Of a DNA stretch of 64,000 nt, positions 35,613 through 45,210 are shown piece after piece (position 1 is the first letter of the stretch; the number at the start of each line of letters is the position of its first letter). Made by a program: the position numbers and the translations under genes. Source of the DNA: Mycetocola lacteus (GTDB lineage Bacteria; Actinomycetota; Actinomycetes; Actinomycetales; Microbacteriaceae); assembly GCF_003667575.1 (NCBI RefSeq), contig NZ_RCUY01000009.1, positions 248,001 through 312,000 of the forward strand. The letters run 5' to 3'. The notes under the pieces are model-generated. The model had not been told where the DNA came from, searched no databases, and saw nothing but the letters and a program-made list of their open reading frames with translations.

Positions 35613-37097
35613 CTAGCGTTCGGCCTCTGCCACACCCAGCACCGCCAGCAAAACGCGCGCTTTCAAACGGGATTCGGCATACTCGCGGCCCGGGTCCGAC
35701 AGAATCGTGATTCCTCCGCCGGCACCGATCCGCGCAGCGCCAGGCTCCACCAGGATGCTGCGGATAATCATCGACAGTTCCAGGGATCCGCGCGCGTCCC
35801 GATACCCGAACGCTCCCGCATAGGCACCGCGAGGCCCCGCCTCCATCGCCGCCAAATGGGTCATCGCGCGGTGCTTCGGGGCGCCCGTCATCGAGCCCGC
35901 GGGGAACGCGGTGCGCAACAGGTCTCCGATACGTACGTCCGGGCGCATGGTGGCCTGGACCGTGGAAACCAGCTGATGCACCTGGGAGTATGTCTCGACC
36001 ACGTGCAGTTCCGAGACGGTGACCGAGCCGAGCTCGGCGATTCGGCCCAGATCGTTGCGCATCAGGTCCACGATCATCAGGTTTTCGGCGCGCTCCTTCT
36101 CGTCCGCACGCACCTCGGCGGCGAGTTCGGCGTCTCGGATCGGATCCGGGTCGCGCCGCCGCGTTCCCTTGACCGGACGCGTGGTAACCCTGCGCGCGGT
36201 GTCCACGGAGAGGAAGGTCTCGGGGCTGGAGGACACCAGCGCTGTGCCCTCAAACCGCAGGTACCCCCCGCGGTCGGTGGGGCTCAGTGTGCGCAGGTGC
36301 TGATAGAGAGCCAGCGGATCGAAAGCTCCCGGCACCGTGACCTCGTTGGTCAGACACAGCTGGTAGGCCTCGCCGGCGGCGATCAGGGTGCGGCAGTGTT
36401 CAACCAGCGCACGGTACTCGGCCTCGGAGTGACGCCAGGTCGGAACGGGCGGCTCGCCCGCGGCTGGAGCGGTTATGTGCGCGGCGTGATCGGCAGCGCC
36501 GGGCACGCGGGCAGCGCCCACACCGGTACCAGCACCAGCACCAGCACCAGCACCAGCACCAGCACCAGCACCAGCACCAGCACCAGGGTTCTCCCACCGC
36601 GAATCCGTCGGCAAGTCCACACGCTGAATCAGTGTGACCGTGCGGGCACCGTGGTCGAAGGCGAGCATCCGGTCCACCAGCATCCAGCCGGCATCCGGCA
36701 GTGCCTCGGTACGAGAGACGGCGGCGGGCGCTCCCACCAGATCGGCACCATACTCGTAGCCGAGAAACCCGATCCAGCCGCCGCCGAAGCCGGGCACGTC
36801 CGCGGCGGCCACCTGAAAGTCTTCCAACATCGACTCCAGCACCGCATGCAGATCGGGCAGCTCCGTCGTCGGGGCACACACGCGGGGGTCCCGTCCAGGT
36901 TCGCGTAGGCTCACCGTGCCGGTCCCCCGGTGGGCGGTGGCCACGGTGCTGGCGATTCCCAGATAGGAGGGGCCTGAATCTGCTCCGACCCCGGCATCCA
37001 GCCAGAAGCAGAAGTCGGCCTCACCGATCAGGCTTTGCGCAACCGATGTGGGTTCGATCCACTCCGGCAACTCGCGGGCGCTAAAACTCAGGTTCAC
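35613..37097 (-). CDS. pabB: Aminodeoxychorismate synthase component I with (Gly-Ala)n linker
   Basis: A 494-residue chorismate-binding enzyme. The N-terminal subdomain has GFGGGWIGFLGYEYGADL, and the catalytic part has EAYQLCLTNEV, RPVKGTRRRDPDPIRD, NLMIVDLMRNDLGRIAELGS and FPAGSMTGAPKHRAM. The Lys in PVKGT marks PabB rather than TrpE (PIAGT). It makes 4-amino-4-deoxychorismate for folate; the glutaminase PabA must be elsewhere. Residues about 172-190 are an uninterrupted Gly-Ala repeat encoded by ten identical 6-base units, splitting the N-terminal domain from the catalytic part. The repeat number is likely variable. Confidence 0.93.
   Translation of the reverse strand: MNLSFSARELPEWIEPTSVAQSLIGEADFCFWLDAGVGADSGPSYLGIASTVATAHRGTGTVSLREPGRDPRVCAPTTELPDLHAVLESMLEDFQVAAADVPGFGGGWIGFLGYEYGADLVGAPAAVSRTEALPDAGWMLVDRMLAFDHGARTVTLIQRVDLPTDSRWENPGAGAGAGAGAGAGAGAGAGTGVGAARVPGAADHAAHITAPAAGEPPVPTWRHSEAEYRALVEHCRTLIAAGEAYQLCLTNEVTVPGAFDPLALYQHLRTLSPTDRGGYLRFEGTALVSSSPETFLSVDTARRVTTRPVKGTRRRDPDPIRDAELAAEVRADEKERAENLMIVDLMRNDLGRIAELGSVTVSELHVVETYSQVHQLVSTVQATMRPDVRIGDLLRTAFPAGSMTGAPKHRAMTHLAAMEAGPRGAYAGAFGYRDARGSLELSMIIRSILVEPGAARIGAGGGITILSDPGREYAESRLKARVLLAVLGVAEAER
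36528..36587. repeat. 6-base tandem repeat (10 perfect units) within pabB
   Basis: Ten consecutive ACCAGC units, then a variant ACCAGG. On the coding strand each is GCTGGT, encoding Ala-Gly. Because the unit is a multiple of three, slippage would change linker length without a frameshift. Confidence 0.95.
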
Positions 37098-37106
37098 CCT
37101 CAGAGT

Positions 37107-38357
37107 TTATCGAGACTCATCCGCGTCGGTGGACGCCGCGGCCCGGTACCCGCGCAACCCGGTGCGGTTCGCCCCCAGCGCCGCGGCCGCCACGATCGCG
37201 CAGATACCCCCGGCCGCGATCCCGATCCCCGCACCCCACCAGTTCCCGAACAGGCCCGCCCGGGTTGCACCGAGCTGCGGTCCCCCCATTCCCACCATGT
37301 GTTCGAGCGCTCCGACCCGGCCGCGCAGGCTGTCCGGGGTTTCCTCCTGCACGATAATCTGAGCCAGCGAGATGCTCACCGCATCCAGAATCCCGCCCAG
37401 GCCCAGCAGAATCAGAGTGATCCACCAGTATCCGGACAGCGCCACCCCCACCATCAGCCCGCCAAACAGCGCGGTGGTAATCAGCAGCGCCGGTCCACGC
37501 CAGCGGAGGCGACCGAGCGCGCCGGATCCGAGGCCCAGGAGGGCTGCTCCGATGGCCGGTGCCGCGCTGAGTAGACCAAAAATCAGAGGATCTGCGCCGA
37601 ACCGTTCGGCGTTCAGGGCGGGGAGTAGCGCGATCGGAAGCGCAAGCATGGTGAGGCTCAGATCCGCCAGAAACACCCCGCGCAGCACCCGATGGCGGGC
37701 CACAAACACCGCACCCTCGGCAATCCCGCCAAATCCGGTTGAACCAGGAGCCGAGGATCCGGGAATCGCCGGGAGACGCACTGCGGCGATCAGCACGGCC
37801 ACGCTCCCCACCAGCTGAAGTCCAAAGCATGCCCAGGCCATCCCGACCGACAGCAGCAGCCCACCAAGTGCGGGGCCCAGAATCATCCCGAGATTGCCGG
37901 ACAACAGAGTGAGGATGATGGCAGCGGGAAGCAGCGTCGGCGGCACAATGGTGCGCAGCAGGGTGCGCCGGGCCGGCACGGCCAGTGCGCCGATCGCCGC
38001 CTGAAGTGCAACCAGAAGATACGCGGCACCCAACCAGACGTTCGGGATGAGGGCCTGCGCCATAAATCCGAGTGCGACCAGTGTCTGGGCCGCTGCGGTC
38101 ATCCGGGTGAGCCGGCGTCGATCCGAGCGATCGGCCAGCAGGCCCCCGAGTGGAGCCAGTACGATCGTGGGGATCGCCACACACAGCCCGATCAACCCGA
38201 CCGCAAGCGAGGATCCGGTGCGCTCAAAAACCATCAGGGTGATCGCAACAACTGCCGCCTGGGTTCCGAGCCCCTGAATCGTGTTCCCCTTCCACACTCG
38301 GGCAAACGCCGGTGCGTCGCGGAGCGGGCGCAGGTCCACCAACAGATTTTTTCCCAT
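37107..38357 (-). CDS. MFS transporter, EntS-like (MFS_3)
   Basis: A 416-residue protein with about 12 hydrophobic helices. The A-motif region is PLGGLLADRSDRRRLTRM, followed by patterns of the enterobactin/DHA-type exporter branch (AVPARRTLLRTIVPPTLLPA). ATG 38357 has GGGGGAGA just upstream, so it is chosen over in-frame ATGs at 38372 and 38375. The gene ends nine bases before the pabB start on the same strand, so the two may be co-transcribed. The substrate is unknown. Confidence 0.9.
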   Translation of the reverse strand: MGKNLLVDLRPLRDAPAFARVWKGNTIQGLGTQAAVVAITLMVFERTGSSLAVGLIGLCVAIPTIVLAPLGGLLADRSDRRRLTRMTAAAQTLVALGFMAQALIPNVWLGAAYLLVALQAAIGALAVPARRTLLRTIVPPTLLPAAIILTLLSGNLGMILGPALGGLLLSVGMAWACFGLQLVGSVAVLIAAVRLPAIPGSSAPGSTGFGGIAEGAVFVARHRVLRGVFLADLSLTMLALPIALLPALNAERFGADPLIFGLLSAAPAIGAALLGLGSGALGRLRWRGPALLITTALFGGLMVGVALSGYWWITLILLGLGGILDAVSISLAQIIVQEETPDSLRGRVGALEHMVGMGGPQLGATRAGLFGNWWGAGIGIAAGGICAIVAAAALGANRTGLRGYRAAASTDADESR

Positions 38358-38390
38358 GTCTCCCCCGCGCATCATCGACGCACAACACTA

Positions 38391-38426
38391 CACGCCGCGT
38401 GCCCGGAGTCCGGTGCACGCGGCGTG
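38391..38426. terminator. Inverted repeat after cydC, probable terminator
   Basis: Exact 12-base arms (38391-38402 and 38415-38426) enclose 12 bases. It follows the cydC stop on the minus strand. No T-run follows, so termination efficiency is uncertain. Confidence 0.55.
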
Positions 38427-38445
38427 AGCGCGATTCGAGAGCCGG

Positions 38446-40149
38446 CTAGCCCGCGGAGACGAGGGTGCCTGCCTCGATGCGCAGGTGCCGGTCAAAGAGG
38501 TCACCGGCGACGTCGGCGTGGGAGATCAGGATGACCGTGCGGCCGTGGGCGCGGGCGACGCCCACCAGGTCGGCGATCAGGGCGGTCGCCAGGTCTCCCT
38601 CGACGCTCGCCGTGGGCTCGTCCAGGACGATCACCGGGAACTCGTGCAGCAGTGCCCGGGCCAGGGCCAGCCGCTGCGCCTGGCCACCGGACACCAGCGC
38701 ACCACGCTCACCGACGCGGGCGGACAGGCCGCCGCGCTCGCGCACCCAGTCACCGAGGCCCACCTGGTCGAGGATCAGTTCCAGGTCCTCGTCGGTGGCG
38801 GTTTCGTGGGCAAACAGCAGGTTTTGGCGGATGTCCTCGTCAAAGAGGTACGGCACCTGCTCACACAGACCGATTTCCGTGCGCACGGTATCGGGATGCA
38901 GCGAGGAGAGTTCGGTGCCCTGCAACCGGATCGAACCGGTGTAGTCGATGAAGCGCACCAGCGCGTGAGCCAGGGTCGTTTTGCCGGCGCCGCTCGGGCC
39001 CTCGATCAGCAGGCTCTCGCCCGCCACGATGTTGAGCGAGTCGATGCGCAGCGCGGGTTCGGGGGCACCGGGGTGACGGATCGCGACGTTCGAAAACGCC
39101 AGCAGATCGGCACCGGCCACCGGCACCAGCTCGGTCGCGCCCACCTCGGCGGGCACGTCGGACGCACGTTCGGCGTCGGTCGCACCGGCGATCCGCTCGG
39201 CACTTGAGCGCACCTGACGCCAGGCACCGAGAGCCAGCGGCACGTTGGCCACAACCTCAAACACCGCGAGCGGAACCAGGGCCAACACGGCCAGCCCGGG
39301 GCCAGACAGGCCACCCTCGTGCAGCACCGGAATTGCGCTGATCATCGCGATCGCAATCGCCACCCCGGTGAACAGGGCCAGGGCCGCCGCGGCGATGCCG
39401 GTGCCGCTGGCACGCTTCACCAGCGAGGTGGTGAGGGCCTTGTCCGCCGCGTCCACCCGAGCACGGGCCGCGGGCTCGGCCCCGTAGGCCACCAGCACGT
39501 CGAGCGCACCGAGGTAGTCCACCAGGGAATCCAGCAGGTTGGCCCGCTGCGGCGCGAGCGAGCGCTCGGCTCGGGCGGCCACCACAGAAATGGCCCAGGC
39601 GCTCAGCGCAAACGTCAGGATCAGTGCGAGCGCGAGACCCAGGGCCGCGCCCGGAGAGAGCAGCGCCACGCCGACAACCGCGATGATCGACACACCCAGC
39701 GCGGTCAGCAGCGGCTGGATCACGCGCAGGCCGAGGTTCTGCATCTCGTCCACATCCGACACCAGCGTGGACAGCAGGCTGCCGCGGCGTGAGCGGGCAA
39801 GGCCAGCCGGGGCGATCGGCAGCAGGCGCTCCAGCAGCCCCAACCGCACGGTTTCCAGCTGACGGAAGGCCGCCTCGTGGCTGAATAGACGATCCAGGTA
39901 GCGGAAGAAGGCTCGGGCCAGCGCGAAGGCGCGCACCCCCACGATGGCCAGGTTGAGGTACATGATCGGCGGCATCTCGGCCGCGCGGGTGATCAGGTAG
40001 GCGCTACACGCCATCAGGGCCACGGTGGCCAGGGCCGATCCGATGGCCGACAAGAGTCCGCCGGTGGCGTACTTGCCGCGCGGTCGCGCGGCCTTCAGCA
40101 CATCCCGGGTGGTTACCACCGAGGGGGCCGGGGTCACTGTTGCGCTCAT
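38446..40149 (-). CDS. cydC: Thiol reductant ABC exporter subunit CydC
   Basis: A 567-residue half-transporter: six membrane helices then an ATPase with Walker A EGPSGAGKTTLA, signature VSGGQAQRLALARALL and Walker B VIVLDEPTASVEG. CydDC exports glutathione or cysteine and/or moves heme, and is needed to assemble cytochrome bd. Last gene of the cydABDC operon, overlapping cydD by four bases. Confidence 0.94.
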   Translation of the reverse strand: MSATVTPAPSVVTTRDVLKAARPRGKYATGGLLSAIGSALATVALMACSAYLITRAAEMPPIMYLNLAIVGVRAFALARAFFRYLDRLFSHEAAFRQLETVRLGLLERLLPIAPAGLARSRRGSLLSTLVSDVDEMQNLGLRVIQPLLTALGVSIIAVVGVALLSPGAALGLALALILTFALSAWAISVVAARAERSLAPQRANLLDSLVDYLGALDVLVAYGAEPAARARVDAADKALTTSLVKRASGTGIAAAALALFTGVAIAIAMISAIPVLHEGGLSGPGLAVLALVPLAVFEVVANVPLALGAWRQVRSSAERIAGATDAERASDVPAEVGATELVPVAGADLLAFSNVAIRHPGAPEPALRIDSLNIVAGESLLIEGPSGAGKTTLAHALVRFIDYTGSIRLQGTELSSLHPDTVRTEIGLCEQVPYLFDEDIRQNLLFAHETATDEDLELILDQVGLGDWVRERGGLSARVGERGALVSGGQAQRLALARALLHEFPVIVLDEPTASVEGDLATALIADLVGVARAHGRTVILISHADVAGDLFDRHLRIEAGTLVSAG

Positions 40150-41831
40150 GCGTCCACCTCGATCGGCTCGGCTGCGGGTACGGGGATCGGGACCAGATCA
40201 ATTCGAGTGTCGGAACCCTCCAGGAAGGCCCCGCGGTGGCTGAGCACCAGCACGGCGGCACCCTCCGCGGCCAGGGTGCGCAGGTTGCTCACCAGGCGCG
40301 CCTCGGTGGCGTGATCCAGCGCCGAACTCGGTTCATCCAGGATCAGCACCGCGCAGTCACGTCGACGCATCCGGTACAGCGCTCGGGCGATGCCCACGCG
40401 CTGCGCCTGCCCGCCGGAGAGACCGGCACCGGACACACCCAGTTCACGTGCGGCATCCAGGTCTTCGGCAACCGCGGTTTCCAGCGCCCAGGCCAGGACG
40501 GCGGGGTCGGGGTCCGGGTCGCCCAGGGTGACGTTCTCGGCAATGGTTCCGGCGGTCAGGCCGGGACGCTGCGGAGCCCAGGCGAGCCAGTCGCGCTCCC
40601 CCGCGGGGACTCCGCGCAGGGAGAGGCCGTCGCGGGTGATCTCGCCGCTAAAGTCGGTGAAGCCCAGCAGCGCACCGACCAGGCTGGACTTGCCCACACC
40701 GCTCGGACCCGAGAGGACCGTGAGCTTCCCGGGCAGTACCTCGGCGCTGATCGGCTCATGTGACAGCGGCGCATCGGCCTCGTGCTGGGCGCGAACCGCG
40801 GCGAATACCAGGCCGGTGCCCGCAGTCCGGCCCTGGGTAACCGAAGCGGCGGAGCCGGTGGTGGTTTCGGGCAGCGCGGCCGCCTCATCAAGAATCGCAA
40901 ACGCATCCTCGGCGGCGGTCACGCCCTCGGCTGCCGCGTGGAAGTTGGTGCCCACGTTGCGCAGCGGGAGGAACACCTCGGGGGCCAGCAGCAGCACAAA
41001 CAGTCCCACCGAGAGCAGCATGCCGCCCTCAACCAGGCGCAGGCCGATGCCCACCGCCACGATCGCGACGGCGAGGCTCGAGGCCAGCTCCAACACAAAG
41101 CCGGAGAGGAAGGTCACCCGCAGCACCTTCATCGTCGCCTGGCGATACTCGGTGGTGATGGTGCGCATCCGGTCGGCCTGGCGGTGCTGGCGACCAAAAA
41201 TCTTCAGGGTTGCGAGGCCGCCGAGCAGGTCGACGAAGCCGCGCGAGAGTTTACCCAGGGTGTCCCACTGGGTGCGCTGGATGGACTGGGTTGCCCATCC
41301 CACCAGCGCCATGAAAAACGGAATCAGCGGCAGGGTGACCACCACAACGATGCCCGACACCCAGTCCTGCCACCAGATCACCACAACGAGGATCGGGGTG
41401 ACCAGGGCGGTCAGGATCAGCTGGGGCAGGTACTTGGCGAAGTAGTCATCCAGCGCATCCATGCCGCGGCCGGAGAGGGTCGCGACCGAGATCGATCCGC
41501 GCCGGGCCAGCCAGCTCGGACCGAGCTTTCGGGTGGCATCAAGGATCTTGCCGCGCAGCTCGGCCTTGACCCGGCCGGCCGCGCGCATCGAGAGCGTTTC
41601 GCTCGCCCACACGGTGAGCGCGCGAACCGCAGCGACCCCCACCAGCGCGCCGAGCCACGGGCCCAGGACGGAGAGCGAATCTCCATCCAGGGCCCCGGTC
41701 ACAATCCGGGTGAGAACGGCGGCAAAGCCGATCACACACGCGGTGGTGACCAATCCAATCAGGGTCTGAGCCGCGAGGTAGACGCGGATTGAACGGGCAT
41801 AGCGCAGCAGGCGGGGGTCAAGCGGACGCAT
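40146..41831 (-). CDS. cydD: Thiol reductant ABC exporter subunit CydD
   Basis: A 561-residue half-transporter with an N-terminal membrane domain (RSIRVYLAAQTLIGLVTTAC) and an ATPase domain with Walker A SGPSGVGKSSLVGALL, signature LSGGQAQRVGIARALY and Walker B VLILDEPSSALDH. It forms the heterodimeric exporter with CydC. The gene begins 12 bases after cydB in the same operon. Confidence 0.94.
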   Translation of the reverse strand: MRPLDPRLLRYARSIRVYLAAQTLIGLVTTACVIGFAAVLTRIVTGALDGDSLSVLGPWLGALVGVAAVRALTVWASETLSMRAAGRVKAELRGKILDATRKLGPSWLARRGSISVATLSGRGMDALDDYFAKYLPQLILTALVTPILVVVIWWQDWVSGIVVVVTLPLIPFFMALVGWATQSIQRTQWDTLGKLSRGFVDLLGGLATLKIFGRQHRQADRMRTITTEYRQATMKVLRVTFLSGFVLELASSLAVAIVAVGIGLRLVEGGMLLSVGLFVLLLAPEVFLPLRNVGTNFHAAAEGVTAAEDAFAILDEAAALPETTTGSAASVTQGRTAGTGLVFAAVRAQHEADAPLSHEPISAEVLPGKLTVLSGPSGVGKSSLVGALLGFTDFSGEITRDGLSLRGVPAGERDWLAWAPQRPGLTAGTIAENVTLGDPDPDPAVLAWALETAVAEDLDAARELGVSGAGLSGGQAQRVGIARALYRMRRRDCAVLILDEPSSALDHATEARLVSNLRTLAAEGAAVLVLSHRGAFLEGSDTRIDLVPIPVPAAEPIEVDA

Positions 41832-41843
41832 CGTGAATGGACC

Positions 41844-42854
41844 CTAGTGGGCCGCAGCCTCGATCGTCGCGTGGGTGATCCGCTTCCGGAAGACCCAGTA
41901 GGTCCAGCCCTGGTAGAGCAGGATCAGGGGCAGTGCGATCACGGCCACCCAGCTCATGAACTCCAGCGTGTAGGTCGAGGACGAGGCGTTCTCGATGGTC
42001 AGGCTGTTGGTAGCCGGGTCGATCGTGGAGGGCATCACGTTCGGGAACAGGGTCACGAACAGGGTCAGCACGGCGGCGGCGACGGTCACGGCGACGGCCG
42101 CGAAGCTCAGCCCCTCCTTGCGGAGGTAGTTGAGCGCAACCGCGCCGATCAGAGCCACGGCGGCAATCGCCGAGCAGATGATCGTGGCGAGCTTGAACTC
42201 GGACATGATGATCGTCCACACCAGGAAGCTGGCCGCAACCACGATGGTGATGATCCCCACCTTGACCGCAAGCTTCTGAGCCCGAGCGTGCAGCTCGCCA
42301 TCGGTCTTCAGCAGGATGAAGTACAGACCGCTGAGGAAGAACAGCAGCAGCGTGGTGACACCACCCAGCAGCGCATACGGGTTCAGCAGGTTCCAGAACC
42401 CACCCACGTAGTCGAAGTGCTCGTTCAGCGGAACGCCGCGGACGACGTTGGCGAAGGCGACACCCCAGAGCAGTGCGGGGATAACCGACCCGATGAAGAT
42501 CATCGTGTCGAAGGAGCGCTTCCAGCTCTCGTGCTTGCGCTGGTGGCGGTACTCGAAGGAGACACCGCGCAGAATCAGCGCAATCAGGATGAGGAACAGG
42601 GGCAGATAGAACCCGGCGAACAGGGTTGCGTACCACTCGGGGAACGCGGCGAACAAACACGCACCGGCCACGATGACCCAGGTCTCGTTGAGGTCCCAGA
42701 CCGGACCGATGGTGTTAATCAGGACGCGACGCTCGGAGTCGTTTTTACCGAGGAAGGGCAGCGAGATGCCCACACCGAAGTCGAAGCCGTCGAGGATGAA
42801 GTAGCCGATGAACAGGGCACCGACGATCCAGAACCAAAGCTGTGCAAGATCCAT
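41844..42854 (-). CDS. cydB: Cytochrome bd ubiquinol oxidase subunit II
   Basis: A 336-residue, eight-to-nine-helix protein. WFWIVGALFIGYFILDGFDF at residues 7-26 and NTIGPVWDLNETWVIVAGA are the family signatures, and the C-terminus has PLILLYQGWTYWVFRKRI. It partners CydA in a high-affinity terminal oxidase that does not pump protons. It is 16 bases downstream of cydA. Confidence 0.96.
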   Translation of the reverse strand: MDLAQLWFWIVGALFIGYFILDGFDFGVGISLPFLGKNDSERRVLINTIGPVWDLNETWVIVAGACLFAAFPEWYATLFAGFYLPLFLILIALILRGVSFEYRHQRKHESWKRSFDTMIFIGSVIPALLWGVAFANVVRGVPLNEHFDYVGGFWNLLNPYALLGGVTTLLLFFLSGLYFILLKTDGELHARAQKLAVKVGIITIVVAASFLVWTIIMSEFKLATIICSAIAAVALIGAVALNYLRKEGLSFAAVAVTVAAAVLTLFVTLFPNVMPSTIDPATNSLTIENASSSTYTLEFMSWVAVIALPLILLYQGWTYWVFRKRITHATIEAAAH

Positions 42855-42870
42855 GATGGTTTCCCTTTAC

Positions 42871-44280
42871 CTAGTAGACCGTCGCGGTGGGCACCGGAGT
42901 GTCCGAACCGTCGTCTGCGGTTTCCACCGGCGCGGGGCCGGCAATGGCTGCCTTACGGATCAGGCCGAATTCGACCACGGCGAGTGCGCCGTAGACGATC
43001 GTAAATCCGATCAGGGAGAGGAGCACCTGGAACCCGGTGAGCTCGGGCGATACGGCGTCCTTGGTCTTCAGCAGACCAAACACGATCCACGGCTGTCGAC
43101 CCATCTCGGTGAAGACCCAACCGATCGACATGGCCAGCAGGGAGGCCGGGAAGGACCAGATGGCGACGCGCCAGACCCAGCGCTTGGGACTGCGGCCCTT
43201 GCGGGTCACAAACAGGCCCACGGCGGCGACGATCATGTGGAACATGCCCAGACCGATCATCCAGCGGAACGCCCAGTAGGTGATCCAGATGGTCGGCGAG
43301 TAGGTGTCGGGACCGTACTGAGCGGAGTACTGAGCCTGCAGCTCGCGGATACCCTCAACCGTTCCATCGAACGAGTGGGTGGAGAGCAGGGACAGCAGGT
43401 AGGGCACGCGGATCGAGAACAGCTCGTGCTGTCCGTCCGGGGTACCAAACGTGAAGATCGAGAAGGAGGCGTTTGCTCCCGTGGCGGTGTTGTACAACGC
43501 CTCGGCGGCAGCCATCTTCATCGGCTGAGTCTGAACCATGGCCAGGGACAGCTGGTCACCAAAGAACATGGTGCCGGCACCGGCGATGAGCATCATCCAC
43601 AGACCGAACTTCAGCGCCGGACGCATGGTGTCCAGGTGCTGGTTGCGCGACAGGTGGTAGGCGGCGACGGCAACGATCAGACCGGCACTCACCATGAAAC
43701 ACGCGGCGATGGTGTGCGGGAATGCGGCCAGGGCCACCTTATTGGTGAGCAGCTCACCGATGCTGGTGAGCTCGGCCCGACCCTTTTCGGCGTTCATCTG
43801 GTAGCCCACCGGGTTCTGCATGAACGCGTTGGCGGCGATGATGAAGTACGCGGACAGCGCCGTCGCGAAGGCCACACACCAGATCGAGGCCAGGTGGAGC
43901 TTGGGCGAGAGTTTATTCCACCCGAAGATCCAGACACCGATGAAGGTGGCCTCAAAGAAGAATGCAAGCAGACCCTCGAGGGCCAGCGGGGCACCAAACA
44001 CGTCACCGACGAAGCGGGAGTAGTTGGACCAGTTCATACCGAACTGGAATTCCTGCACGATACCGGTGACCACACCCATGGCGAAGTTGATCATGAAGAT
44101 CTTGCCGAAGAACTGGGTGAGCTGCAGGTAGTGCACCTTACCGGTCCGCACCCATGCGGTCTGGAAGATCGCCACCGTGGTGGCCAACCCGATCGTCAAG
44201 GGGACAAACAGGAAGTGATACACCGTGGTGAGACCGAACTGCCACCGGGACAGTATCAGCGGATCGAGAATTTCGTTCAT
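42871..44280 (-). CDS. cydA: Cytochrome bd ubiquinol oxidase subunit I
   Basis: A 469-residue subunit. The start LSRWQFGLTTVYHFLFVPLT carries the heme ligand His near residue 19, and GRQPWIVFGLLKTKDAVSP the conserved C-terminal helix junction. It is shorter than the E. coli protein of 522 residues, consistent with the short Q-loop form. It is the first gene of cydABDC. AGGAG lies ten bases before the ATG, and the 110-base leader is preceded by TAATCT and a perfect palindrome (44405-44419). Confidence 0.96.
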   Translation of the reverse strand: MNEILDPLILSRWQFGLTTVYHFLFVPLTIGLATTVAIFQTAWVRTGKVHYLQLTQFFGKIFMINFAMGVVTGIVQEFQFGMNWSNYSRFVGDVFGAPLALEGLLAFFFEATFIGVWIFGWNKLSPKLHLASIWCVAFATALSAYFIIAANAFMQNPVGYQMNAEKGRAELTSIGELLTNKVALAAFPHTIAACFMVSAGLIVAVAAYHLSRNQHLDTMRPALKFGLWMMLIAGAGTMFFGDQLSLAMVQTQPMKMAAAEALYNTATGANASFSIFTFGTPDGQHELFSIRVPYLLSLLSTHSFDGTVEGIRELQAQYSAQYGPDTYSPTIWITYWAFRWMIGLGMFHMIVAAVGLFVTRKGRSPKRWVWRVAIWSFPASLLAMSIGWVFTEMGRQPWIVFGLLKTKDAVSPELTGFQVLLSLIGFTIVYGALAVVEFGLIRKAAIAGPAPVETADDGSDTPVPTATVY

Positions 44281-44384
44281 GTCACAAACGCTCCTGGTTT
44301 ACGCAAGACAACTACGTGGACTAAGCGACCGTCAGCTCCGTGCAGGGAGGTAATTCCTGTGGTGAGACCTGTCTTGTTGACCTC

Positions 44385-44419
44385 AGATTAGCATGATTTA
44401 ACCCTGTGGTCTGACCACA
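44385..44419 (-). promoter_or_regulatory. Candidate cydABDC promoter with palindromic operator
   Basis: TAATCT (44390-44385, minus strand) is a good -10 box but no strong -35 is seen. In the -35 region lies TGTGGTC-T-GACCACA (44405-44419), two perfect 7-base arms around one base. It does not match the Rex or FNR/GlxR consensus; a CRP-like or GntR-like repressor is possible. Confidence 0.45.
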
Positions 44420-44532
44420 CATTTCGCATACTAACCGACACGGTGTCGCAATCCCCGAAATGGGTGCCAAGACTCCCCCTATACGGGTCACGAATGCACA
44501 AATGTGCGACCCTGCTGTCGTAGATTAGACAC

Positions 44533-45198
44533 GTGAACGATTTCCTCGGCGGCATCCTCGACCTTGTCCAGAGCGTTGATCCCGTGCTGCGCACGCTGCT
44601 CGCTGGGATCGGCATGATGCTGGAGACCAGCGTCCTGATCGGCCTGATCGTTCCCGGAGACACCATCGTGATCATCGCCTCGACCGCGGTGTCCGGACCG
44701 GTGGAATTCATCTCAATGGTCCTGGCGATCATCGTCGGCGCACTGCTGGGCGAGTCCATCGGCTTCTGGTTGGGCCGCACCTTTGGTCCGGCTATCCGCC
44801 GCTCGTGGGTGGGCCGCAAGATCGGTGAGAAGAACTGGCAGCGCGCCGAACTCTACCTCGATCGCCGCGGCGGTATCGCGGTGTTTCTCTCACGGTTTCT
44901 CCCGGTCCTTCACTCGCTCATCCCACTGACCGTGGGCATGAGCCGTATGACCTATCGTCGCTTCCTTGCCTGGACGATTCCCGCATGTGTGATCTGGGCG
45001 GGGGCGTACGTCGGTGTGGCCTCGGCCGCCGCGGGTGGATATCGGCAGATGGCCGATCAGCTCCACGGTGCCGGATACATCTTTGTGGGTGTGATTGCCG
45101 CGTTCCTCGCGGTTGTTTGGGGTGTCAAAAAGCTCATCGGACGCCGCGAAGCGAAGCATTTGGATCTTCCCGAGGACCAGGCCGACCCCAAAGCATGA
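44533..45198 (+). CDS. DedA family membrane protein
   Basis: A 221-residue protein of the DedA/VTT (SNARE-associated) family. GLIVPGDTIVIIAS, GALLGESIGFWLGRTFG, FLSRFLPVLHSLIPLTVGMS and the C-terminal helices match. DedA proteins are lipid scramblase/flippase-type proteins, including undecaprenyl-phosphate recyclers. The start is GTG 44533; TAGATT (44521-44526) lies six bases upstream and no ribosome site is visible, so the mRNA is probably leaderless. It is divergent from cydA. Confidence 0.92.
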   Translation: MNDFLGGILDLVQSVDPVLRTLLAGIGMMLETSVLIGLIVPGDTIVIIASTAVSGPVEFISMVLAIIVGALLGESIGFWLGRTFGPAIRRSWVGRKIGEKNWQRAELYLDRRGGIAVFLSRFLPVLHSLIPLTVGMSRMTYRRFLAWTIPACVIWAGAYVGVASAAAGGYRQMADQLHGAGYIFVGVIAAFLAVVWGVKKLIGRREAKHLDLPEDQADPKA

Positions 45199-45210
45199 CA
45201 GAATTGACTC

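Noticed and set aside
37035-37084. A GGTTCGATCC string that resembles a tRNA T-arm
   Set aside because: It lies inside the pabB coding sequence and no acceptor or anticodon stem surrounds it.
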